Source: Archilochus colubris (taxonomy: Eukaryota > Chordata > Aves > Apodiformes > Trochilidae). From it: 64,000 bases of DNA. The DNA is taken from the NCBI GenBank assembly GCA_023079485.1, contig CM041092.1:3243127-3307126 (forward strand). The letters run 5' to 3'. Shown piece after piece: positions 35,672 through 45,800 of this stretch. The stretch's first letter is position 1; every line of letters begins with the position of its first letter. The notes under the pieces are model-generated. The model saw nothing but the letters and a program-made list of their open reading frames with translations. It was not told where the DNA came from and did no database searches. Both the position numbers and the translations under genes were made by a program.

Positions 35672-38176
35672 CTTCATCTCTTCATCCATTCCTCCTTTCA
35701 AATCACTAACAGCATTCCCTTTCTTCTCTTTTATTCTTTTCTCTCTTCGTTGCCTCATTAATGGCAGTGGGCAGGACGTGACCACGAGGAAGACCTGAAA
35801 ACTTCTGTTCACTCTGACTTTCCCCAGTCTCTTCCCCCTCACCAAGACTTCACTTTGTCCACCACAATGTCTTGGCAGGGCTGGCATCCTCTTTGTCTGC
35901 ATTTGAACCCTGCCTATCCTTGGAAGTGCAGGAGATGGCACATCAGGTCTGAAATACCCTCTAGAAGAGCTCTGAGCACTTTGCCTCCAGCCAGGCACCC
36001 AACCAGTGGTGGATCCTTGAAACTGATGGAAACTGCAATGGAAGTGAGGGAAGTGGCCAACACAACAAACTTTCCCTGGGAAGTGCACAGGAGACCTCAG
36101 TGCTGCTCCCAGGAGGAGATTCCCATCAGAAAACCTCAGCTCCCAACTAATTACAAACCTAATTACTAAACGAAATTAGAGCTCTAGCTGAGGAAGCAAA
36201 GAGGGATAAGACACATGCTTTGGCAGGGAAACCTTCACCAGTTTTCTTCTCATCCCACCTCAAAGCTCTCCTCAAAGCCATGTCAGCTATGTTTCTTACC
36301 TTGGGAAGAAGCAGAAGGGATGCCACAAGCTGCATTTTTCAGGCTGGATTACATCTTCTTCCTCTTTGGAAGATGATCCCAAGCAGGCAGTGAGTTCTCT
36401 GTATTGAGGAGCACAGGCTGATTTAAGCTGCAGTTCCCAACATGGAAACAGTCTGCAGGCAAACACCTGAGTGCAGCATCTTCACCCAGCACAAGGCACA
36501 CAACTGTGCAAAAACAAAATAAACACCCCAAACCCACAAAACCCCCTTTTCAGAATCAGGGGGGAAAAGAGAGAAACTAAAAATCCAACCCAAATTCTAA
36601 ATTCTTAAACATATTCAGACTCAGCTGGAATTCAGACCAAGAGATGGACAGGCTCTTACTTACCCCTGAGGCACATTCACCCCTCTCTATAATTAAGCTC
36701 CTGGGCTGTTCTGTTAAGTGTTGAGAATCACTTTGCCAAAAGTCATCTGGCTTTCTCCCTTAAAACAGTGACAGGTTTCCCCCCCCCTCCCCTCCTTGCT
36801 AAAGAAACCTTTCAATTTCATTGCTTCTGTGCTTTAGGTATAATTATTATTTTTTTTTTTTACCTTTCACAGTGTTATTTCCTACCCATAAAATTATACA
36901 AAAATGGTCATCACTGAGCCTGCTGAAAGGACTGGCCAGTGTACATTGCAGAGAATAACCTTAATATTTATAGAAAAAAATAAAAAAAATATAAAGACCA
37001 CACTTCTTTTAAAGATCTTGCTCTAAACAAACTGAATTATTCATGCATAGAATTGTACAGCATTAGAACACCTGTTTTCAATCATGCATAATGTAAAATC
37101 ACTCATTACCTCACAAGAGCCTCTACATCTCCAGCAATCAAATGGCATTGAAACAGCAAAACAGGTGCTTGGCAGGTGGATCCAAACAGATGTTTGGGGC
37201 TTGCTTGTCTTTTCTTGTACAGGTGTGGCCATCTTGTTTTCAACGGCATAATTGCTATTTGAATAGGTGATATTTAATTCTCACGTGCTTTAATATTTAT
37301 TTTTGCTCCTTCCATTCCTTTCCCCACTCTGTGAGCTGCACAGGCTGGGAGCAGCCCCTGAGATGTGTGAAATTAGAAAGACAGATTAAGTGTGGTTTCT
37401 TTTCCTTGGACCTTCAGCCCACAAATCCTCACCCAGGAAACCTGTTTCTTTTCCTAGACAACTTCTGCAAAACCACTGCAGAGACCTCCATGCTCTCAGC
37501 CAGGGGCTGAGGTGCCTTTCCTGAAGGATATTTGAATGTTGGGAGCTCTGAGATAGAATAAACCTTCATGGAAGTAATTCAGACCTGGGAATGGAGAAGA
37601 TCTCTGTATGTTTTTCCAGGATTCAACGATTTAAATGTGACTAAAACCACCAGCCCCCCAACGTTTTAAAGGAGTGATACATTACAAACCTTGGCTCTTC
37701 TTCTGCCTGGGCTCCTCTCTTTTCTGTGGGCACAGAGCAAGTGGCCTTTGGTAAGCCAGCCCTTGGAGGTGGCACTCTGCAAAAGCACTGAATCTGCATG
37801 GTAAAAAAAAATAATTAAAAAAATTATATTAAAAAAACAAACCTTGGAATTTCCAGAAAATTAATCTATAGTGACCAGAAAGTACTTTGGTTGGCCAAAG
37901 CAGACATTTTCTCCCTCTTACTTCAATTTCCAGCAGCAAGGTGACAAACCATTAAAAACAGCTTTAAAATTGGCATCCATCTAGCATCTCAACTATCTCA
38001 AGAACCAATAAACCATGGAGGCAGCTTGTCCCCAGTCTGCATTTGCTCCTCCTCATCCAGCACCCTGGGGACAGAGAGGTAAACACAGGGTGCAGTGACT
38101 CACATCAGTGCTTCACACAGGTGGGTTAAGAGCAAAATTATTTTTGTGGTTAGCACGTAGTGCTGGTAGGGTGTAA
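35672..38176. other. Unique sequence
   Basis: No gene recognised. Low-complexity patches are C-rich at 36780-36794, T-rich at 36850-36862, A-rich at 36975-36991 and A/T-rich at 37801-37842. The 140-codon minus frame at 35666-36088 has no recognisable domain. Confidence 0.55.
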
Positions 38177-38206
38177 ACAACACCTTGGTCTATGCCAAGG
38201 TGTTGT
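38177..38206. other. Perfect 12-bp hairpin
   Basis: ACAACACCTTGG, then the 6-base loop TCTATG, then CCAAGGTGTTGT. The stem continues outward a few bases with one mismatch. No T run follows it and it is too short for a typical miRNA precursor. Its role is unknown. Confidence 0.8.
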
Positions 38207-38566
38207 GTTTTAGGGAGCAGTTCAGTAAAAGTCCTTGGACCACAATGTGCCACCATGGGATCTACTCTGATCCCACTGGCAGTGGTTGACTCAGAATTGG
38301 TGTGCCCTAAAAAGATGTCCTCCAGCTCCATGCAGAGGAAAATCAGTGTCTGGATTGAGTCTAGTACATGATCAGAAGGAAAATGTTCTTCCCAGGTAGG
38401 TGAAGAGCATCCAATAATAATGGGGAAATATTTGATTCAGGATGGCAGCAAACTTCTCTCTGGAGGCAAGGAAATGTAGAATACATTTTTTGGTCAAGTC
38501 TTTGTGTATCACAGTCCACTCTTTAAAGGCAGTCACATAGGAAGCTAAGAAAAACTTGTTTTGTTT
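38207..38566. other. Unique sequence
   Basis: No gene or repeat recognised. A 38-codon frame at 38255-38371 with a good CCACCATGG context is regarded as chance. Confidence 0.5.
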
Positions 38567-38706
38567 TAATATTAACTATTAGGAAGAAATTCTTGACTGT
38601 AAATGTGCTGAGCCCCTCACTGAGATTGCCCAGAGAAGCTGTGGCTGGTGGGAGGGAGGGACTGGATGAGTCCCTTCCATCCCAAACCAGTCTTTGATTC
38701 AATGAA
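38567..38706 (+). mobile_element. CR1 LINE 3' end with internal deletions
   Basis: Plus-strand words of the CR1 3' region are present in order: AGGAAGAAATTCTTGACTGT, TTGCCCAGAGAAGCTGTGG, GGACTGGATGAGTCCCTTCC and ATCCCAAACCAGTCTTTGAT. The section usually found between the GCTGTGG word and the tail (about 100 bp in other copies) is missing, so the copy is internally deleted. Confidence 0.8.
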
Positions 38707-39061
38707 ATTACAGTACTCAGACATTACAAAGGTATGACTGATGTTAAGAAGCAAACTCTACACAACTCTACACTGTTTGCCTAGGTATCAAAATGGCATC
38801 TCCCTTACATCTATCATGAAGGCCGTCAAAGATATCGTGATGTTCAGCTACTCAGTTATGTATGAGGGAACATTATTACAAAGGATTTATTTCCTTTTGT
38901 TAATTTGCATGGATAAATAAATAGATAAAGAGATCCTTGATTGGAGCATCCATAGTTCCTTCCTTTCTTCCTCCTCTCCTCTACCTGGCTGTGAAGCCTG
39001 ACACTGCTATTAGGTCCTCCCTCAGCTAGACTGATATGCTGGAAGCATACATCCATATTAA

Positions 39062-39093
<32 letters not shown>

Positions 39094-40721
39094 AATACTG
39101 AAGGTGATAGTAGCAGTACCAGTGGAATAGTGTAGCATCAGTTCTTATGCAGAAAGAAAATAAGTTGAGCAAGGATACTAATTCATTTATTCTGCCTCAG
39201 TATACCATAATAATCATCTGTATTTTTCAGTGGCAGATATCTCATTTTCCTGTGAGTGAAAGCATCTCTCATTATTTCCAAGCAGGAGCAGTGGAAAAAA
39301 AAACCCAAAAAATGGGAAATTAAGGGATTTATTCTGGATTTACATCAATGAAATAGGTGCTCTGACACCAGGGTACTAGGAACACTTAGTGAATCTCTCT
39401 TGAACTAAGTATGACAGGATCTAGATGACAAAATTACCTTAACAAGTCGAGTACCAAGACTGATAATGACAGATAAATTTGTACATGCTTCTATCTCCAT
39501 AGCTCACAGCCACAAAGTACATCGAGCATTAATTCATGTGCTTATTCATGTGTAGCAATTAAAATGTGTAGAAATCTGAGGAAAGACAACCCAAACCTCT
39601 AGGTACTGCTTACCTATCCAACCTGAGCTCATGGTGCAAATAAGAAACTCCTCCAGAAATGCCCAGTGCCTGTGGTGGCCTCTCTGTACCCCCCTTCACA
39701 TCAGTCTCTCAGCCCCCTCCTGGGTGAGCACATGGATAGGAGGCTCCGTTCCCAGTTGAGCAGCTGAGTGAAGACTCAGGTTGCAGAAAACCTTCTTTAG
39801 AAACATTTCCTTAGAGACTGTGAAATTCTTGTCTTTCTGGGTCAGATACGTGTGATTTCTAATGGAACAGAACTCACTTCAAATGGCAGACTGGCACAGA
39901 GTAAGAAAAGATGAACCAATGGATCCAGGATGAAATTAAAGCTCAGTAAACACTTCCCAGATTTCATTTGGGAATAATTTCTGAACTTTTTTCTTCTTTT
40001 TTCTAGCAGGAAATATGAACTCTTACATTTGACAGCACACGTCCATCTCAGCAGCTCTGGCAGAGCCTCGGCATCTACAGACGTCCCCCACTGCTCCTCC
40101 TTTGACCTCCCATCCAGCCCCAGGTGCTGGAGCTCATCTTCATCCCTGGATGAGGTGGGGTTTTTATTTTATTTTATTTTTTTTAACAGTTGCACAAAGG
40201 GCTGTTTGATCTGGAGTGCTGCCTTCAGGAAACAGAACTGCTCTCCTCCTCCTCCTAAGAACTTTTGACCACTTTTTGCTGCAGGATCTTTTCCCACATC
40301 CTTGTCTCCTCCTTCAAAGGACATGGTGCTGCTCTTCCCTTTGACACCCCATCACCAGCCATGCTGTTTGTCTTGTGATGGGTCCATGCAGTTTTTCTCA
40401 GCTCAATCTTTCTCTTCATGCCTGGTATTTAGTTGGTCTCTCAGCTGATCGCAGAGGCAGCATGGATTGGTCTCTCCAGGATGCTTCTGATCAATTTTCT
40501 TTTCACATGAAGTATGAATTATTAACAACCACCAGGCACTCAAAACCAACACACTCCCCAAGTTGCCCACAGTCTACCAAAAAAGAAAAAATAAAAAAAA
40601 ATTCTAAGTAAACTAATAGCTCCAACATTTATCTTCCAAAGAATGGTAAGAGGGGGCTATGTGAAATCAAGGTGGAAGAGGAACTCCTGAGATAAAGAAC
40701 TCATGAAGAACTTCTGTTTCA
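38707..40721. other. Unique sequence with a TA microsatellite
   Basis: No gene recognised. Contains 27 bases of perfect (AT)n at 39062-39088 and a T-rich patch at 40160-40185. Confidence 0.55.
39062..39088. repeat. (AT)13 microsatellite
   Basis: Perfect AT dinucleotides ending in ACATC. Confidence 0.95.
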
Positions 40722-40812
40722 TTTATGGGCCAGTGGCAGTATTTTGTTGCCTAAGGCCAAAAAATTCATTTAATATTGCTGAGAATTTTAATTCACCAAA
40801 AATACAGCCATA
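40722..40812 (+). ncRNA. Possible decayed U4 snRNA-like copy
   Basis: CAGTGGCAGTAT at 40731-40742 is identical to a conserved 12-base word near the 5' end of U4 snRNA. ATTGCT at 40775-40780 then matches the conserved ATTGCT of the U4 5' stem-loop/k-turn region, with the same 32-base spacing as in U4 as I remember it. Further right, GAGAATTTTAATTCACC..AATACAGCC loosely follows the AAAACTTTTCCCAATACCCCGCC region. The intervening bases are poorly conserved and the 3' half of U4, including the Sm site and 3' stem, is not found. If real it is a truncated, inactive pseudogene. Chance similarity cannot be excluded. Confidence 0.3.
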
Positions 40813-41621
40813 ATGCTTTTCTCAGAGAGATGTTACAAGGAGTTTATGAAGTGTGAGGAGAAATTAAAAAGGTTTTGCCCAGGTGAGAAGAGCTGTTTGC
40901 ATCCCACTTACCTGAGAACTTCATCCAGCAGTCTCTTTGCTCAGCTGGGCAGGCAGCACACCCATCCCATGGTGTCAGCAAAATGAATATCTTACAGGTC
41001 TGTCTGGGATTTCCTTTTGATGTTAGTAGATGGTCTTCCAACACAAGGAATCAGTTTGGCAAGACAGGAGGGAGCCACTCTTAGAAAATCCTCAAGCTGG
41101 AGTTCCATGGGATTTATTTTTTTATTTCTCCTTGTAATTTTCTGTAGTGGGTGCTGTGGGGAGATCAGATGGCAACAGATGAAATAGATGAAACCCTGTG
41201 GCTGGGGTTCACACGTTACAACTCAATTACTATCACCCAAACCTTGCTTACAACCCCTGAAATAGGAAATATTTTAATCAGTGTAAACTTGCTTTGGTAT
41301 TATGCATATTGCTGAAATACAGTTTACTGCTTCCAGAAAGCAAAACTGCAAATCATCCAGAGGGAACAAAGAGCATGGCAAAATTTAGGCACTGCCCCCC
41401 ATGCAGGAGGTTTGGAATTAGGTGAACTTCAATCTCACTTCCAACCCAAACATTTTAACATCCCAGGATGGATTCTCCCTGTTTCCAGGGATTCTGCACC
41501 CTTTAAGTTCTGCAAAGTGACTCCTTGTGTTGGTGTGGGGAGACCCAACTCCCCCATGAGGACAAAAACCAAACTGGAAATTGTTATTCCAACTCTTTAG
41601 GTGTCCATAGATAAGGTTGCA
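40813..41621. other. Unique sequence
   Basis: No gene or repeat family recognised. Confidence 0.55.
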
Positions 41622-41810
41622 AGCACATATGTGCACACAGATACATATATATACACACACATATATATTATTAATATATATATAACTGAATGACAATATT
41701 AATATATACATAACATCTTTTAAAATATTTTTATATATTAAATATTTGTTTAAATCTATAAAATATCTTTATATATTAAATATTTGTTTAAATCTATAAA
41801 ACATTTACAT
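41622..41810. repeat. AT/AC-rich block with a 38-bp tandem duplication
   Basis: Begins with mixed CA/TA dinucleotides (ACATATATATACACACACAT near 41642-41663). At 41722-41798 two adjacent ~38-base copies share TTATATATTAAATATTTGTT then TAAATCTATA, with a one-base length difference and one T/C change. Confidence 0.9.
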
Positions 41811-42399
41811 ACAAGGGAATGAAGGATTAAACAGTCCCCTTGGTACCAGCCCAAGCTCTGGAGGTTCAGGCCCGTGGCTGCTGGGGGTGCAGGGCTGGCC
41901 TGGCAGCTCCACTTTCAGCCCAACAGCTGTGGATCCCAGGTGGTCTGACATTTGAGATAGGGGCTGTGGGTAAAATTGAAGGTGTTTTAGGGGAGAAGAA
42001 GGCTGCAAATAACTGTGAGCCCTCATCCAGATGGAACCATTCACGAGACAACCTGAGATGCTCTATTACTGCCCATATGTCTCCCAGGTCTCCAAAGGCC
42101 ACACTTCATTGATTTATTAGAAATCTGCTTTTTTCAGCCTTGGTTCTTTCCAAAACAGAGCAAAGTGTGGGATTTACTATCATTTGAAATGTTCCTTTCT
42201 TAAAAACAAAAATAAATATATCAGTTCTTTGCATAAAGCAGTCTTCAGGAATGCTTCAAAAAACACCAGATTAGAAAGGAAATATTTTGGGACAGGAGCT
42301 CTCTATTCATGTACCCTTTTAACAAGTTTCTTCCTGCCACAATCAACGATAAAACATTTTATAGGGCATTTCTATGATAAAGAAAAGGGCTGAAGGCAT
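41811..42399. other. Unique sequence
   Basis: No gene recognised. The GC-richer part at 41820-42110 holds overlapping open frames on three phases, none with a recognisable domain. Confidence 0.5.
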
Positions 42400-43010
42400 G
42401 GTGCCAGCAGAATAAAAGCCAGCAGATATTATAACTATGCTAACAGTCTGCCTTACACTTATTTCTTCCTTTGCATATAAGCCTGGAAGAATTATTTTAT
42501 TGTTTTAGCACTGCAAACAGTTGTTATTAGTGTATCTTATTTATAGTCAGTTCTTTGAGGCACTCTAGTAATGTAGGAAAATATCAGTTATTTCATCACA
42601 CTGGTGAATTTAATGAACCTGAAGGTGTGTGTTATTTTAGCACTTGCTGTGGCTCCTGTGAAAACCCAATGGTGCTAAAATCTGTAAACCTGTCACTGCT
42701 TAAGTAATAACCTTGTTAAAAGCATCTTCATTTAACTTATTTCAGCTTCGCAGAATGCAGGTTTTATTTTATCAGTGGAGGGAATAGGTGTTTCCAACCC
42801 AACCACTTATTGTAAATATATTTAATTGTAGTTCATTAATTTATTCTCAGTGTTACTGCTTTTATTTTAACACTTAGTTTAAATTAAGCATTGTCTAGAA
42901 TTGAGTTCCCATGTTCGATTTTTTTAAACAAACTCTTAATTTATATAAAATATCTGTGGTTAGAACAGTAAATTTTATTCTGCAATATGGAAAATGCTCT
43001 TTGCATTCAT
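42400..43010. promoter_or_regulatory. Candidate conserved non-coding element (AT-rich, homeodomain motifs)
   Basis: About 600 bases free of interspersed and simple repeats, unusual for this window, with many homeodomain-type words: TTTAATTG at 42821-42828, CATTAAT at 42834-42840 and several TTTATT and TTAAT forms. No open frame reaches 60 codons. It is a reasonable enhancer candidate on texture alone; conservation was not examined. Confidence 0.35.
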
Positions 43011-43902
43011 TAATATCCCTTTATGCTGCAAGAAATGAGCTTTCTTCCTTAACAGTAGGCAGGAAAACAAAATGAGATTTTTTTTTTTTTTAATCTCACT
43101 GTGAAATTGGGGCTTCTTTCTTTTGTTAAAAAATACAGAGAAAATGGAATATTGATGGGCATGTTTCCCATATTATCAATTGATCCCTGCAAATGTCCAG
43201 CTGCAATTATTGAAATTCTGGCAATAAGAAAATGGGAACTCCCTGCTCTTTAGTTAGCACAGTTCAGCCAAAGAGAGGTGTCATTTGCACTATCACTTTT
43301 TTCCCAGCACCAATGATACTTTCTATATTCTTACACTGTGGAGTTGTTTGTGACAGATGATAAAAGTATCAGTTTCTTAGTAAATTTTTACAAGGTGGGC
43401 AATTACCCATCCATTCATTTTTTTTTTCCTTTGTGTCCTGCTATGCTCCCTGGTGCTGTATGGAAGACCCAATGGATCTCAGGGTCCTCCAGAACTGATG
43501 CTGGATGCTGATGCACTCTCATTAAGGCACACAGACTGCAGTAGAAACCCCAGTGTGTTGGCTGCCTTGGAATATGGGAATTAGCAGAAAACTATCTGGG
43601 ATGCTTCCATCAGATTGTCATTTCACTGAGGGGTTATTTAATTTTAAATGATTTTGGTTTGCTAACAAGTCATGTCATTAAACTTCATCCCTTCTCCTGG
43701 TGTTGGTGCCAAAAGCCCTAAAGGGGAATTGCAGTGTTTCACACCTGTTGTTAGTACTACTGGGTGGGTTCTACACAACAAAGGAGGATGCTGTAGGAGT
43801 TACTCCTTACCTGGATGTTAGGATGGGTGGGAATGGTCAGTGGGCAACCTCTGAGCTGGGAGTGAGGAGTAGGAGTGGGATTGCCTCAGGCACCAGCATC
43901 CC
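43011..43902. other. Unique sequence
   Basis: No gene or repeat family recognised. T runs lie at 43079-43092 and near 43421-43430. The left part (to ~43410) has the same repeat-poor AT-rich texture as the preceding candidate element. Confidence 0.5.
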
Positions 43903-43972
43903 CCAACACCTTGATGAGGAACTCAAAGCCAAGACTCCCAACTCCTTGATGAGGAACTCAAAGCCAAGTCTG
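43903..43972. repeat. 35-bp tandem duplication
   Basis: Two adjacent 35-base copies starting CCCAAC(A/T)CCTTGATGAGG, with a 25-base identical core and two A/T differences. The overlapping open frame carries the duplication as repeated residues but is not a recognised gene. Confidence 0.97.
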
Positions 43973-44675
43973 GAGAACCCAGATCTGCTCTGGAGCTGGG
44001 GAAAAGCCAAAAAAAAAAAAAAAAAAAAAAAGATGACCAAAGAGGTGAGGGGGAGGAAATACATGTGGTTAACAGCAGGGTCACTTCACAAAGAGGAGGT
44101 CTTGTCACAGACCAAAAGAATGACAAGGAGGGAAGCCAAGATGCCAGCTCCTGCCTAACCATAGGATGAGGATTAAGGGCAGAAATTAGGGTGCTTCAAA
44201 CCCCAACAGCTGCACCATATCTTCAGGATCTGAGAAACAGGACCAAGCAACCAAAAAGAAATCCAGTTATTTAAGCTTAGGCTGTGTTTATATTTGTTTT
44301 GCTTGTAAACTTTCATTTCCAGCCTTGTAACTGAAAGCCTGACCTGATGTCTTGCTTAATAAACCTTTTGAAAAAAGCTTTATTTTGTCCTGCCCTGTGC
44401 TGGAGGGAAGATGGATAGGAGGGGATAGGAGAAGCTGCAGGGCAGAGGAGCTGAGATGTGTCCCATGGGACCAGGGAGTGTGTCCTGCCCCCCAGACACA
44501 GCCTGGTCAGCCACAGGAGCTTCAGGGAAGTGTTGTGGACCACAGCCATAACCATTCTTGTTAAGTATTAGCCAGTCAAGAAAAATCCTGGATGTGCTCT
44601 TAGTAGAAACTTTGAGCCTTTCCTTACCCAACACAATAAAGACCTCCAGTACCAAACCTACATCCAGAAGCCCTA
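43973..44675. other. Unique sequence with a poly(A) run
   Basis: Includes 23 consecutive A at 44009-44031. No gene recognised. Confidence 0.55.
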
Positions 44676-44797
44676 CTATGATAAAATTATAGACTGGTTT
44701 GGGTTAAGAGGGACCTTAAAGATCACCTAGTTCCAACCCCTTGCCATGGGGAGGGACATTTCTCACTAGACCAGGTTGCTCCAAGCCCCAGCCTACT
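44676..44797 (-). mobile_element. CR1 LINE 3' end
   Basis: The complement of a CR1 terminus: TATGATAAAATTATAGACTG (decayed octamers), GTTTGGGTTAAGAGGGACCT, TAAAGATCACCTAGTTCCAA, CCCCTTGCCATGGGGAGGGA and CACTAGACCAGGTTGCTCCA. About 120 bp of the 3' UTR only, with no coding part. Confidence 0.92.
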
Positions 44798-45239
44798 TTT
44801 CCTGCTATCATGCTACTGCAGCCCACCTAGAAAAGCCAAAAGCCAAACCCAACACATACAACACATACCCATAGATGAGAGAGGGATGAAGGGGAAGGAT
44901 GGAGAAGGGGAAAAACTGGCCACACTGTCCCTCTGAACCTTGCACAATGGGGCGGTCCAGCAGCCAGGCTGGGGAAGGGAATTTTCCTTTCTGAAATCAT
45001 CTGAAAGCATCAAATGGCCCAGCAATGGGTTTCACCCACATTTCTACTGTACTGACTTAGGCTGCTGGATAGCTAAAGCTACAGCCATATTAAGTCAATA
45101 TTATGTTTATGGCTCCAGTGCTAAAAATGTAAGATTAAATTTAAAATTACTGAGCAGAAAATTTGAATTTAATAAGATTTCCCTTTAACCCAGCATACAT
45201 TTATCCCTCACACTCACCCAACAGTAGTAGCAATCTGAC
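44798..45239. other. Unique sequence
   Basis: No gene or repeat recognised. Confidence 0.5.
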
Positions 45240-45800
45240 CCACATAACTTTTTTTGTTTCTTAAGTTACATACTATTACAGGCCAATTACACATTCTTTA
45301 AAGAAATGTTACTAATTATTGAAACATTAAAAAGCTGAAGTCATTGTTTTTGTGCACTTAGCATAGCTTTTAAGACAGATTATAGAGAGAGAATCTTTCC
45401 GCAGAAAGTCTTAAAATATTCACCAGTGCTGGAACAATTTAATGAAATTCACATTTATTTCAAGGATTTTTTTAATTAAATCTATTGGTTGTTGGTATCC
45501 GTAAGCCCTTAAGAATAAACACCTGCAGTGTTTTATTATGTAAAAAGGTAGTTTAATTGCATCATATTTATCACAGACAAATCAAGCCCTATTCAGAAGA
45601 TAATAATGACACAGTAATTGGGCCAGTAATTGGTTCAGGATGATTCAATATTGTACTAATAATCATAAATACTACTGTCTCCTGCTTTGGTACAAGGCTG
45701 ACACTATATTATAGATTGGATTTAGTGCAATAAATATTCGTGAACTGGGTCCAGTAGTGCCTAGGTCCTGTGTTCAACTGCATTAGTAAAGAACAGGTAT
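45240..45800. promoter_or_regulatory. Candidate conserved non-coding element with duplicated TAATTG site
   Basis: Repeat-free AT-rich block of ~560 bases. It includes a 12-bp tandem pair CAGTAATTGGGC and CAGTAATTGGTT at 45612-45635, giving two homeodomain-type TAATTG cores in the same orientation 12 bases apart, and a TTTTTTAATTAAATC stretch near 45467-45481. Visible open frames are short. The enhancer role is inferred from texture and motifs only. Confidence 0.38.
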
